Assembly (NCBI GenBank): GCA_038373865.1
Contig: JAXGGA010003921.1
Coordinates: forward strand, 1-64,000
Source of the DNA: Uloborus plumipes
Lineage: Eukaryota; Arthropoda; Arachnida; Araneae; Uloboridae
DNA: 64,000 bases
Direction of reading: 5' to 3'
Part shown: one piece after another, positions 49,001 through 59,500 of the stretch
Numbering within the stretch: the stretch's first letter is position 1
How the letters are laid out: each line of letters opens with the position of its first letter
Notes under the pieces: model-generated
Database searches by the model: none
Seen by the model: only the letters and a program-made list of their open reading frames with translations
What the model was told of the DNA's origin: nothing
Made by a program: the position numbers and the translations under genes

Positions 49001-52000
49001 CATGTCTAGTGCGTTGATGTAATTAAATTAACAATAATATGAAAATCGGTTCAAAGACACTTGATACAATTTTGAAATTATTTTTGGGAAAGTTAGGAAA
49101 ACAAAAAACAAACCTTCTCTCAGAAATATATTAGTAACTATATCTTAACTCTGAATTGAAAAGAAAGAAAAAAAAAGTGATGATTAAAATGATAATATTT
49201 AAAAAATCATCTTGATCATTAATTGGCTCAGCCGATGAATCGGTAATCGGCCAATTTGCTTATTGGTGCACCCCTATTGTGTATGTTTAATTATTTTTTC
49301 AAACCCCTGCGGCGCCTCTTTAAAATTAAATGTGTACAATTTTGAGATTTTTCTGTATAAGTGTTCAAAGTTTATGCCTTGAATGCTGTGAATAGAAGTG
49401 TATGATGGCCCCTGCTTATTTTTTTTATTAGTTCGCTACTAGGTGAAAGTCTTCCTAGGTGGAGTTGAAGGGGTAAAAAAATAAATAAAACAAAACAAAT
49501 GGATTTGATAGTGTGTGCCTCTATATATGTTTTGTAAATTTTTGTCACTATATGTTTATTGACTGCTTTTGTCAGGTACAGTATTAATCCTATAAATCAA
49601 CCTTTATAAGTTGACCACCTGTCCAAGTTGAGCAGCAAAGTACTGTATCTCAAGTGGTCAAATTACACAGGTTTCGCTGTATTTAGTTATTATTTTTCTT
49701 TTTATTTATTTATCTCTGTTGCAATAATGATTTAAATCAGTGGTTCTCAACCTTTTTTCAGCTACCGCCCCCTTTAAGACTGAAAAATTTTTCAACGCCC
49801 CCTTTGACTGAAAAGCTTGAAACGCAGAGGGAGAGAAGGAAAAGCAGTTTTCTTGCCCGGTTTAACTTTATAATTTTGCTCAAATAGATGATTGAAAATA
49901 AACTATGAGTAAAAAAACTTTTCAAGCATAAGATATTTTTTTAAAAAAGCAATCAATATTTTTTCGCCAAAAAACTATGTCAAAGAATCAACCAAGTGCC
50001 CAGAATAGTTCCATTAAATGAGTGACCCATTTTGAACGTAAATAAGAACAAAAAGGTTTAAAATAAAAATACGTTGTTTTTAACATTTTTTTTTCTTTTG
50101 AAAACCAATATACTTTGAAAAATGCACTGCCGTTCAAGTTGTTCTCCGAAAAATCCAATCTCAAATCGTGTTGTTCTTATTTACTTGCAACTATGCAATA
50201 CGCATGCTTCATTTATGGCAATAACAAAGCCTGACTTTCGATGTCTTTGCAGTCGGGACAAAGACTTGAAACTACCACTCGTACATATCGCACGCCTAGA
50301 AGAATACTGTCACAACTCAAAAACAAAAAAAATTTAAGACATGGAAAAGAAATTGATATATTAAAGCAATTAGTAATGGTGCAGTCTATCATACATTAGG
50401 TTAGATCATTTCGGCTCATTTTCTTTCATTATACTTTTAAAATGAACGTTTCTTTTTAACTTTTAAATCATGGCTCTGGGTACATCTCTGAACATTCAGA
50501 GTTTCGACTTTTTGAGTTGTGACAGTATTCTTCTAGGCGTGCGATATGTCATCCTTAATGATTATAATTCAAGTTTTAATTGGAGGGAAAAATGAAATAA
50601 CTGAAATTTATAAATTACAAAATAAGTTCAGTTCAGAGAACTTCTTTTTGAGTATTTCATATCTTTGAAGGTTAGATAAAATGCAAAGAGTCCTAATAAC
50701 GCAATTGGATGGTGTTATGCAAAAAGGAGTTAACCCACAAAAACCTGATTTTGAGATAGTGGGCTTTAAAGTCAACAAACTCTGGCAAAAAGCATGGAGC
50801 TCTATATCAATATATCAATGATATGTTACCATGAAATGCTGATAGGGCTTAAATATTTTTGCTTAATGTAGAAAGCAACATATTTTACCACCACAGTTGG
50901 AAAACTCATTTTTTTATGTTTTGTGGGTTAACTCCTTTTTGCATAACACCATCCAATTATAGTATGCCTTTGGAGACATCACTTGATACAATTTTAGGCA
51001 AGTTTGGGTAACAATAACAAGAGTGAAAAACTTCATGAAGTTTTTTCAAAATTGAAAGTTATTTTAAGGCAAATTTTAGTCAAGTTAGAGGGCCAAAGCT
51101 CCTTCCGGTGTTCTCTGAAATTGAAGTCTTAAAAACTTGAATTCAAACAATTTCTGTTGAGGTTGAAGGAATTGTAAAGTTTCGGGAATTTTCTGCGGAA
51201 ATTTTTTCGAATTGTACTCTGAAAAACGCAACTGTGAACTACCTGTATTGTTGTTACAGCAATACTCTTACAACACAAAAGGTCAGTCAAGTCTGGTGGC
51301 TCTCGTCTAGAAATTTTTAGAAACCAACTTCCAAAAAACGCAATTCTAAGCTCTTTTTGTCATGATTGGGGAAAGAGTAAGCGGGTAGTTCGAGATTCCC
51401 TTCCGTAATCATTTTTGAAAAAATCATTAGGCTGTCTTTTAAAATGATGGTTTCCATAGCTCTTCAACAGAAATGTCTAAAAACAAAATTTGTATCTATA
51501 TGTGGTTATGCTAGGGAAAGAAATGGATGGCTCTCGATCTGTACCCTAGAAGTTTTTTAAAAGTGAAGTTTCCAAAACGAAATTTTAAGCTATTTTTCGC
51601 TATAAAAGTTATGGGAGCAGAGAGGAGGGAGAAAATTAGGACTCTTCCTTGGGCAATTTCTAAATGGACATCAATAAAACACAATTTTAAGGCTATTTTA
51701 GATGGTTACTCTACGAAAGTGGAGACCCACCTTCAAAAACTTTTTTGAAATTTAAGTGTTATTGGCAAATTTTGACTGATTTGCTATTTGATGACGTTAG
51801 GAGAAGTATCAGGGTTCGGGAAATAACTTCAGAAATGATTTTTTTTTAAGCTATCCTTACCGATCTATGGAAAAAAGGGTTTCCTATCGCCTCCGCCCAA
51901 AACATATTCTCTCAAACAATTTTTAAAATATACCCACCGCCCCCTTACCGCCCAAAATTTGTCCACCGCCCCCCTGCTGCCCAAAAGAGATTCACCGCCC

Positions 52001-55000
52001 CTCAACATCGTCCCACCGCCCACCGGGGGGCGGTATCGCCCCCGTTGAGAACCACTGATTTAAATGCTAAGAATGTGATGAAATGTTGACTTCTTCCTAT
52101 TAAAATTTATTTATCAGTCAGAAGTTACATTGGTTATTTTCTTTTTAGGCATTGAACCTATAATATGGAAGCAAGCCAAAATTGACAATCCTGATCCAGA
52201 AAAATTAATTCCTGTACCTTTAATTGGCTTTCCAGAACTTTCTCGGAGAATGAAATGCCAAGATTATGAAACTAAGCAGCATCAAAAACGATTAGATGTA
52301 ACTCTACTTTTTATGCTAAGTTTTGCGTTGTTTTATTCATTCATTAATTTTTTTAACATTTGATTCTTATTCTGATATGCTTTCAAACTTTCTTTCTCAA
52401 CATTTCTTGAATTTCCCTTATTAATTTTTTTGACTTATTTATTTTTATTGGTGATATTTTTACAAGATATAAAGCTTTCTCTCTGGCTTTTATTTATTTT
52501 CCCATAAGTATAAGATAGGTGAACTGAACAAAGTAATTTGAAATCTCGAATGTTTAATGTACATAATGTTGTATTTATGAGTACTTAGTGATATATAATC
52601 ATTTTTTCTTTTAGATAATAAATCATTAACTTTTTATTTTTCAATCATATTCAATGTTTTTACTGCATTTATGGGTTAATGTTTTGAATAAAATGTTGAA
52701 GAGTGCTGTACATATTTAATATTATTAGTTTTCCAGAGGTAAAATCATTTTCATTTTCAAGTTATTTATTGTTTATTCTGAGTTTAGTATGTAAATAATC
52801 TTTCAAATAAAATGGTTAAGATTTTTTTTTTTTGCATTTTCAAGTAAAGTTCTTACTAATAAAATTAACATGTCAAAACTTAAAATTTTATGGAAGACTT
52901 TTTGTTTTTGCTAAAGAGCATAATTCTGTTTTGATCAGTGAGATGATTTTTCTTTTTTACTATTTAAATGTGTTACTGTTTTGTTTGCATATCCATTTCT
53001 TCACACTTTAAAAATAAAAAAATAAAAGATTTTTCTGAAATTATGTTTGAGTAAAACATGCTATAAGTATTCCTTTAGAAGTTTAAAAATAATTATTTCA
53101 GATTATTTCTGATGACATAGCTGAATTGAATCGAAACCACACAACCACACTTGCCAAAATAGCGGAACATAAGAGGAAACTTTTAGAATTACAACACAGG
53201 GTGCTAAAAGTATTAGTTCATCAAGAAATCACCAGAAAAATGGGTTATTCAATTCAAGCTGATGAAGAACAGCTTAGAATCAAGTTAGAAGCTATTCAAG
53301 CTGAACTTAGTGCACCAACACAATTTAAGGTAAGTGTGACCTGCACTTTTATCTGCATTCCCATTAGTTTCTTTACTTATAAACTTGAAAATACTGTTGG
53401 CTTTCAAAAATCTGGACTAATGTGGCAGACGATCAAATCATAAATGATGATAATATGGCTGAACATGGAGTGTCAAAGGTACAAAATTGCATGTCATTTG
53501 TAGAATATGGAATATTGACTGGATTTTACCTATTATGTTTTTAAAAATTATTTCTGATTTTTAGTTTTAATTTGTGAGTTCTACTGTAGTAGTTACAAGC
53601 AGTAATAGTTGGGTCAAGTTACTGTTGCATATATTGTATTTCAAAATAAAAATTTTAAATTGTATTTTTCATCCATTTTTTTTTTGTCAAATACCTTTGC
53701 GCCATCTATACTTGCTAACTTTTTGTAATAGGTAATAGTAAAACATTTTCAAGCTCACCACTAATTCATCCCAGTAAAAATTTGCTCAAATTCAGTTAAT
53801 AATTATGTAAAAATATTAGCGTAAAGGGTTAATAAGCTAATCTTTAACATTTAAATTAACTGATATATTCAGCAAAAATTTATAAATAAAAAATCATGAA
53901 TTTAAATAAAATGCAACGTATCCCAATGTTTGCAGAACTTTACCAAAAAATGGTCCTAATATTGATGCCCCACTGCCACTTTATTAACCTAAAAAAAAAT
54001 ATGCAAGTCCTTTGTGATATGATATCAAGAATTTTACAAAGGCGGATAAAATTGGATTTTGAAAAGTGTAAGAGTTGGATTAACCGTTAAAACTTTCCTC
54101 TTTTAGTAGTTTTTTTATCTGATATGTAAAAGATGGCAACTATGGTTACCAGAATAAGTATAACAATAATATCAAGGTAGAGTTATTCAAGCAATGTTAT
54201 TTCTTGCCAGATCTATCTCATATATCCAAAATTTAATAAATTACCCATCTTTTTTGAGTTATGAAATATGTGAGCAGATTCTTCAATAAAACATTAATTG
54301 ATGTTTAAACTATTCAAATTTTAGGGGCATTTACGAGAATTGACATCGCAAATTAGAATGCAAAATTATCAAACTTCTACTTTTGAAGGAGAAAGATATG
54401 CAATGGATGAAGTATCAAAAGAAGAAATAAAAGAGGTAATACTTTTTCTAAAAATATTGTGCTAATTAAGTACCCTTTTTTCTGTTAAATCCTTGAGTTC
54501 CGCAATGCATCATATTTGCGGTAATGTATTTTTTCATTAGACCAAGCAATGACAAAATGAACCAAAGTCTAAATAAAGAATTAAAAAATGTTCTATAAAA
54601 ATTTTTAATAAATCTTCAAAAAATTCTAAAGAATTATATTATCGATTTTATACAGTATTTAACAAAACATTTTTAGTTGTATCATAAGCTTAAAGATTTG
54701 CAAAAGTTCCAACACCTACTGAAGTATTCTATCCTTAAATTAACCAAATAAAAAAGCGTTTAAAACAAGTAACATTTGGGTTCATAATGTTAGAAATAAA
54801 TTGTTCTAGAAAAGTTTAAATCCTTGACTCACAGTATGCAGTGTTTTCATGCAGTAGAATTACTTAATAAATAAAAAATAAGTCAGTTTTATAGAAATAG
54901 ATGCAATTAGATTTTGAAATACTTGGGAAAAAAAATCAGAATTTACAGCTAATATGTATAACTTCAAAGTCTAATCAGTAAAACTTGGTAATAATATAGA

Positions 55001-55526
55001 TTCTAGAGCCCAGAATCCATGTCCAATTGTCAGCTTCTGTGATTTTTGAAAATTTTTTCGCTTGATGGTAGCTCCCTAACTTGCATAGTAGAAAGAGGAG
55101 TGTGAGTTATTTCTGCTTAATTTGTAAGACTAAAAATCAATATTTTTCGTCCTTCAAAATTGTATTTAAGTGCATTTACTTTATTTTCAAAGCTTGGTTA
55201 AATAAATTGTATACGAGCATCTCTGTTCTTTTATCTGTTATGCTACTCATTATGATGAAAATTATTTGATTAGTAATTTTATTTTGTATTCAATTTGACA
55301 AGTCTTCCAGTAAGAGAAATGTACTTCAAAGGAAATTTGATGTAAAGGGAAAAAAAGAATCGTGCAATATTTTCTTATTGAGTATTTAAATTGACATTTT
55401 CTTTTACAGCAACTTTTGGCACAACAAGAAGGAATAGCTTTGTTAATCAGCATTATAAAAGAGGATACGGAAGATTTAAAGATTATTGAAGAAATAACCA
55501 AAAGAGGAACTTTTCATCTTAAGTAA
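34059..55526 (+). CDS. Nup54: Nucleoporin Nup54, ten coding exons, complete
   Basis: Nup54 is an FG nucleoporin of the central channel of the nuclear pore, partner of Nup62 and Nup58. Coding exons: 34059-34119, 39813-40052, 40702-40782, 44618-44823, 46210-46397, 48172-48368, 52149-52297, 53102-53329, 54325-54435, 55410-55526. All introns are GT-AG and the phases join cleanly into 525 residues (human is 507). Residues 1-101 hold 11 FG dipeptides in a Gly/Ser/Thr-rich, uncharged head; residues 101-127 are Gly-rich without FG. The conserved body starts with GYSCLPAAKPEDCLVGIVLN (about residue 199), continues with IIWKQAKIDNPDPEKLIP (exon 7) and GYSIQADEEQLRIKLEAIQ (exon 8), and ends in coiled-coil-like helices. 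The start ATG lies 20 bp inside an exon whose acceptor is at 34037-34038, so a non-coding first exon upstream is expected. Intron 1 is 5.7 kb; introns 3 and 6 are about 3.8 kb each. The identification is by recognised family sequence; the exon joins are my reading. Confidence 0.95.
35851..37366. mobile_element. hAT-type element (1.5 kb) with GCCGGC-rich ends
   Basis: The ends CAGGGTTGCAAAAAAGCCGG and TATCAACCCTG are flanked by an exact octamer attgctcg at 35843-35850 and 37367-37374. The words AAAAAGCCGGC and GGCCTTTTTT repeat at both subterminal regions. No transposase. Confidence 0.92.
37491..37747. mobile_element. hAT-type MITE (257 bp)
   Basis: The ends CAGCGTTGCCAGACGTAGTA and CTGGCATCCCTG are flanked by an exact octamer tctttttc at 37483-37490 and 37748-37755. 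An internal word GTAGTATTTTTCTGGCAACC near 37,553 is an inverted copy of the left end, so the element carries three end-like sequences. Confidence 0.88.
38640..39210 (+). repeat. Tandem pair of Helitron-3'-end-like units
   Basis: Two units of about 360 bp and 200 bp (from 38,640 and from 39,000). Each starts with the GGCAAAGCCGTG hairpin and continues with TTAACTAATAAA, TTTTGGTTTTTTGATTTCA and CCCAATAAGGGGCATAG. A related stretch in inverse direction lies near 35,295-35,330. Confidence 0.6.
41803..41954. mobile_element. Small palindromic MITE in Nup54 intron 3
   Basis: Left arm TATAGTCTGTTACTTTAAAA pairs with right arm ending TTTTAACAGACTATA; the arms also share ACATATCAAGG / CCTTGATATG and CACAAATTTTG / CAAAATTTGTG. 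Arms are about 60 bp and the total about 150 bp. The flanking bases are AT-rich, so the target duplication is unclear. Confidence 0.65.
44265..44420 (+). mobile_element. tRNA-derived SINE relic in Nup54 intron 3
   Basis: Has a B-box-like stretch GGTCCTGGGTTCAATTC (about 44,327) followed by CACTGGACTAAGG. A related relic at 56,797-56,880 carries CCATGAATTCAAATTCCC and ATGGACTAAA. A third, weaker relic may lie near 60,795-60,850 (GGAGGTCCTTGTTCTAATG). The A box here is eroded. Confidence 0.4.
47154..47328. mobile_element. pogo/mariner-like MITE in Nup54 intron 5
   Basis: TA precedes CAGTAAAACCTCGTTAAAAC; the right end AAAGTTTCGACTG is its imperfect inverse, followed by tg instead of TA. About 175 bp, the same size as the element at 7738-7910, and of the same terminal style. 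Confidence 0.6.
48960..49276. mobile_element. Possible hAT-type MITE in Nup54 intron 6
   Basis: Right end GCTTATTGGTGCACCCCTA is of a common hAT style. The left end TAGAGTGCTCACCGCAGC is a plausible eroded partner. Flanking octamers tcttgaat and ttgtgtat match at five of eight. Tentative. Confidence 0.35.
49579..49679. mobile_element. Short TA-flanked MITE in Nup54 intron 6
   Basis: TA at 49577-49578 and 49680-49681 flank CAGTATTAATCC and GGTTTCGCTG. The interior has several GTTGAC/AAGTTGA words, as in decayed pogo-type MITEs. The ends are weakly matched. Confidence 0.4.
50284..50548. mobile_element. Palindromic MITE A (265 bp, 40-bp arms)
   Basis: The left arm starting CATATCGCACGCCTAGAAGA pairs over 40 bp with the right arm 50509-50548, as far as I can see without a mismatch. 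A 185-bp loop lies between. No convincing target duplication. Confidence 0.75.
50703..50958. mobile_element. Palindromic MITE B (256 bp, 40-bp arms)
   Basis: The left arm starting AATTGGATGGTGTTATGC pairs over about 40 bp with the right arm ending GCATAACACCATCCAATT. The loop is about 176 bp. Same plan and size as the MITE only 155 bp upstream, but unrelated arm sequence. Confidence 0.75.
51055..51900 (+). repeat. Degenerate tandem units inside the hAT element
   Basis: Several units of about 100-200 bp each carry variants of GAAnTTTTTnAAATTGAAGT, then AAAACGCAATTTTAAGCT and ATTTTTnGCTAT. Similar words occur at 45,000-45,150 and at 15,590-15,700 inside other elements. Confidence 0.5.
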
Positions 55527-56287
55527 TTCTGTCCAAAGAACTCATAAAATGCAGCAGTTTATTTTTTCACTAAGCAATGGATTAAAATTTTATCAATTAC
55601 AAGAAAGCTTGTTCAGTGTTAGTAAAAAAAAAAAAAAAAACCATCTTGGCTGGACAAAAGTGAAACTCTTAATTCACAAATCATTACCAACACCAGTTTT
55701 AAAATGTTGATATACCTTTGTAAAAGCAGACATTTGAAAATTTAAAATGGTTAAATCTTTTTTTCAACTTTCATCTTAATTTTTTTTTTTTTGCCATTAG
55801 CATTCAAGGTAATCTTACTTTGAGATTAGGGAGTGGCTTGTAAATATATTTAAATGAAATTTTTCTACATCTTCCATCAATCATTTTTTGAAATTGCTGC
55901 ATATTTCATTAATTATTTTTCTTCAAGATTTGGGCTACTGTACTCAACTGTGTCATTTTTTATTTCAAGATGTTTTTGAATACTTATCTTATTGATTTAG
56001 TTATTCTGCAATGGAAATTTAACTCTTATTACGAATTTAAAGGTTAAGGAGTTTGCATACCTGATCAAACTATTCTATATTTTTTCTTCAAAAAACTTTA
56101 TAAATGCTATGCATTTAATTTTTGTCGTGCTTAAAGAGGCACAGTTCTTTCTACAGCACTGAAAAAAAGTTTCAATCTTTCAGCAAAAGAATTATGAAGG
56201 ACAAATGCAAAAAAAAAAAATGTAGTGTCAACTATCATTGCTGAATTTTTCATTGTATTGTATACTATGTAAGAAGACATGTATTAA

Positions 56288-56293
56288 AATAAA
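56288..56293 (+). terminator. Nup54: Nup54 poly(A) signal AATAAA
   Basis: Canonical AATAAA 762 bp after the Nup54 stop, giving a 3' UTR of about 0.8 kb (55,527 to about 56,310). For the convergent eEF1D gene the only close match seen is a variant CATAAA on the minus strand at 56325-56330, so the two transcripts would end almost on top of each other. Confidence 0.6.
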
Positions 56294-56519
56294 TATATTT
56301 TTACCATTCAGAATAAGTCTTGTTTTTATGCACATTTTCGTGTTTAAAATTTGATCTTATGTGAAGTTTGGGTTTGACATTGAACATTGGCAGCAAGCAC
56401 ATTTACAAAACCTATGGAAATAGATTTTCATTTAAACATAATGTAATATGTTAAACACTACAACACCAAAATAAGAAAAATCACTTTACTGATTCATTTA
56501 CATTCTATACAATATTAAA

Positions 56520-59500
56520 TCACAACTTATTAAAGGCAGCAATGTCTACACTTTGAACCTGAAAGATAAAAAGGACAATATGTTACAAAAACATGATCAT
56601 ATTTATTATTTCTCAAAGTTTTTCTTTTTGGAAAAACCATAACTACCTCAATGATTCAAAATGGTGCTTTGCTTATGAAGTTTGAAAAATATATTTTCAC
56701 TACTTTTGTGGAAAGTAAATACTTCACATTTTGTTTGTTTTTTCGAAAAAAACATTTATTCCGTTTATTATGCATTGCTTTAACATTTTAAAATGGAGAC
56801 TCATTGGTGCAGTTAGAAAGGGTGTCACGCCGATAATGCGAAGGCCATGAATTCAAATTCCCATGGACTAAAACATGTTGTTTAATGACTTGTAACAAGA
56901 TGGTTCTTTATCACATATTTCACCTTAACTACAATGTTTTAAGGTCAATTTTCAATGGGAAATATTTAAAAAAATTATCTGAATCAAATATGTTGAGGCC
57001 CATAACTGTTAACGACAATTTCTCTTTAAGTATTTTATCCTTGCGTAGAACATTAAGAATATACTGGACTAAATTAAAAGGCCACTTAGCCTAATGATGA
57101 AAATAAAGTTAATAGCCAGCAAAATTGCTATGACCTCAATCAATTATTATTAAGTCATTAAAGGTCTTTTGTACCATTCTCAGTTCAGTTCTTCCTTATT
57201 CTCATAATTCCCCATCAATAAATATTGTAAACCGGCCAGAGGTAACTGAAGATTCTAACTTAGGTCAACAAAATTTTGCACACATACTAAGGGTTATTCC
57301 ATAGTGACTAACGTAACATTCAAAGCTGATTTTGTAACTGTTTTTACTTGTAACTTAACGGATAAAAAATATTTTTTAGTTCTGCTGGTGGATTTACAAT
57401 GTACATGGTATTTATGTATCATTTCTGCTAAGAATTTAAAACAAAATTACTGACCGTAGATATTTTTTCAACCAAAATAGCAGCGTGACTAACGTAACAT
57501 TTTTGCAACTCTGAAAATTAATTGCTCATGTTGTGAGGCAAAAATTTCTCAAAGTTAAGCAAGTGTAAAAAATTGAATGATATATTTGAAAAATGTGTAA
57601 AGTTGGCTTTTAAAAACATAAAACACATTTATAAAATCTTAATTTTTCTTTTAATCTTAAGTGTCACTTTTACTCAAGAGTAAAAGTGACTGACGTAACG
57701 TGACTGACGTGATTATCGAATAACAAGCAGTAAACACACTACAAACTATTTATTATGGCTAATCCCAGTGATAATTACAATACTTTTTCAATTTTTTTAA
57801 CTTCTTATGTTATGTATACGTTTGATTTTTATTTATTTATTTATTTATATTTTGATACTTTTTTTACTTCGGTATTTTTTTTTTTTCGGCTGAGGTTAAC
57901 ATTTCTATGGAATGACTCCTAATAATAACATAAGGCAACTTTTCTGCATTGTTGGAAATTTGACAGAAAAAAAAAGGTTTTTTTCGATACACCCTAATAT
58001 TTATATAGCAGAATGAATTAAGCACAAGGAGTAAACAAAACTTACCAAATCTTCAATTTCTTGAATTGTTTCTTGTAACCAATCAATGCTCACTTTTTCA
58101 TCTTCAACAACTGCTACAATTTGGAGCTTCATGATACCATATGCCAAAGGTACAAGCTTACCTAAAAAATATAACAAACAGTTTAAAAGCTATTCCATGG
58201 ATTCAGTTAACTTCAACTAGGTAATATCCATAAAAATTAAAAACATTTAAGATTTTAAATATGCATTAACATTATCCAATAATTAAAAAAACTTACTTGC
58301 ACCCCAGACTAAACCATCAGATACGATTTTCCTAACAGCAGTTTCCATGGCTTTCATATCTGTTTCATCGTCCCATGGCTTAATATCGAGTACAACACTT
58401 GATTTTGCAACAAGAGCTGCTTCTGTAAAAAAAAAAAAAAAATCTTTATTTAAAAAGTAAAAATAAAGATGAAAATTAGAGGTTATCATAAGTGACTTAT
58501 TTAACGAACTTCTGTGGAGCATCATGAGGGAGGTCACTGTGACCTTCCAAAAGTGTTCCTTATTTGACAAATTTTATCTCAGAATAATATAATTTGGACA
58601 CTATTTCATATAGCAAATCCTCCTTTATCATTTTTTGCTGATGCCTAATACCTCTTCTCTTTAGATGTAAATAGGGTGTGCATGTTTGGGAAGAACTGTT
58701 AGCATTCGGTAAATTGAGAATTTCCACCAACCGAAAAATTTAGGTTGGGGGCGTGCATGGAACTTTTTCAAGATTTTATGATTTTCAGAAAGTTCATAAA
58801 GAAAATATCTATTTTTTGTAACAAAGCTATTTATTTTACATGGATAAGTTGCACACAACGTATAAGACTTTATAGTTTATGCTACAAAAAGTTCATTCTC
58901 AGAACATTCTGCCATCTTTACTGTTCACAATTTGATACCATACTGAAATCGCTGTATGTGTGGCTATTATCCATATTTATTTAAGTCAGTCAATATTATA
59001 TTTACAATTCTGTATCTGAGAGGTAAAAGACATTTTTTTTTAAATTGAAATTTAAACACTTTTGTGCTCAATTTTTTATATTCTGCAAGCCGAGGACACT
59101 TCGAGAATAGAATTCACACTTCAAGAGTGGATGGCTTGTCAAGAAAAAAGTACAAAAAGGGAGCCAAATACAATAACATACCTGTAGCTTTCAAATGCTA
59201 AAGTTCTAGTTATTATTAATATGAAATATAGAGTTAGACTTTCCCAAATTGCAAATATTAGAAGGGGGTTCCAAGTTAGGTCCCGAGCCTCTGTTTGGTT
59301 TAATTGGGTCTCAGCAGTATCTGCTATAGAGCTTAAATTATACAGTAATGTTAAGAGACAATATTGAACAATCCATGTTTATTGCACTTAAAATAAATGC
59401 AATGAACATAGTAAGAATAATACTCAAATTAATCAAGTAAGTATTCACATAAATAGCAACAATTTCTTCATGAAATAACTCATACATCAAAAGTGGACAA

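Larger units (their letters stand above)
49738..52057. mobile_element. hAT-type element (2.3 kb) in Nup54 intron 6
   Basis: The ends CAGTGGTTCTCAACC and GTTGAGAACCACTG are flanked by an exact octamer ATTTAAAT at 49730-49737 and 52058-52065. Both subterminal regions repeat the word ACCGCCCCC. It hosts two palindromic MITEs and a field of degenerate repeats, but no transposase, so it moved by help from elsewhere. Confidence 0.95.

Noticed and set aside
56797..56880. A possible tRNA gene
   Set aside because: A- and B-box-like words are present, but the arms do not pair well and similar degenerate copies exist, so a SINE relic fits better.
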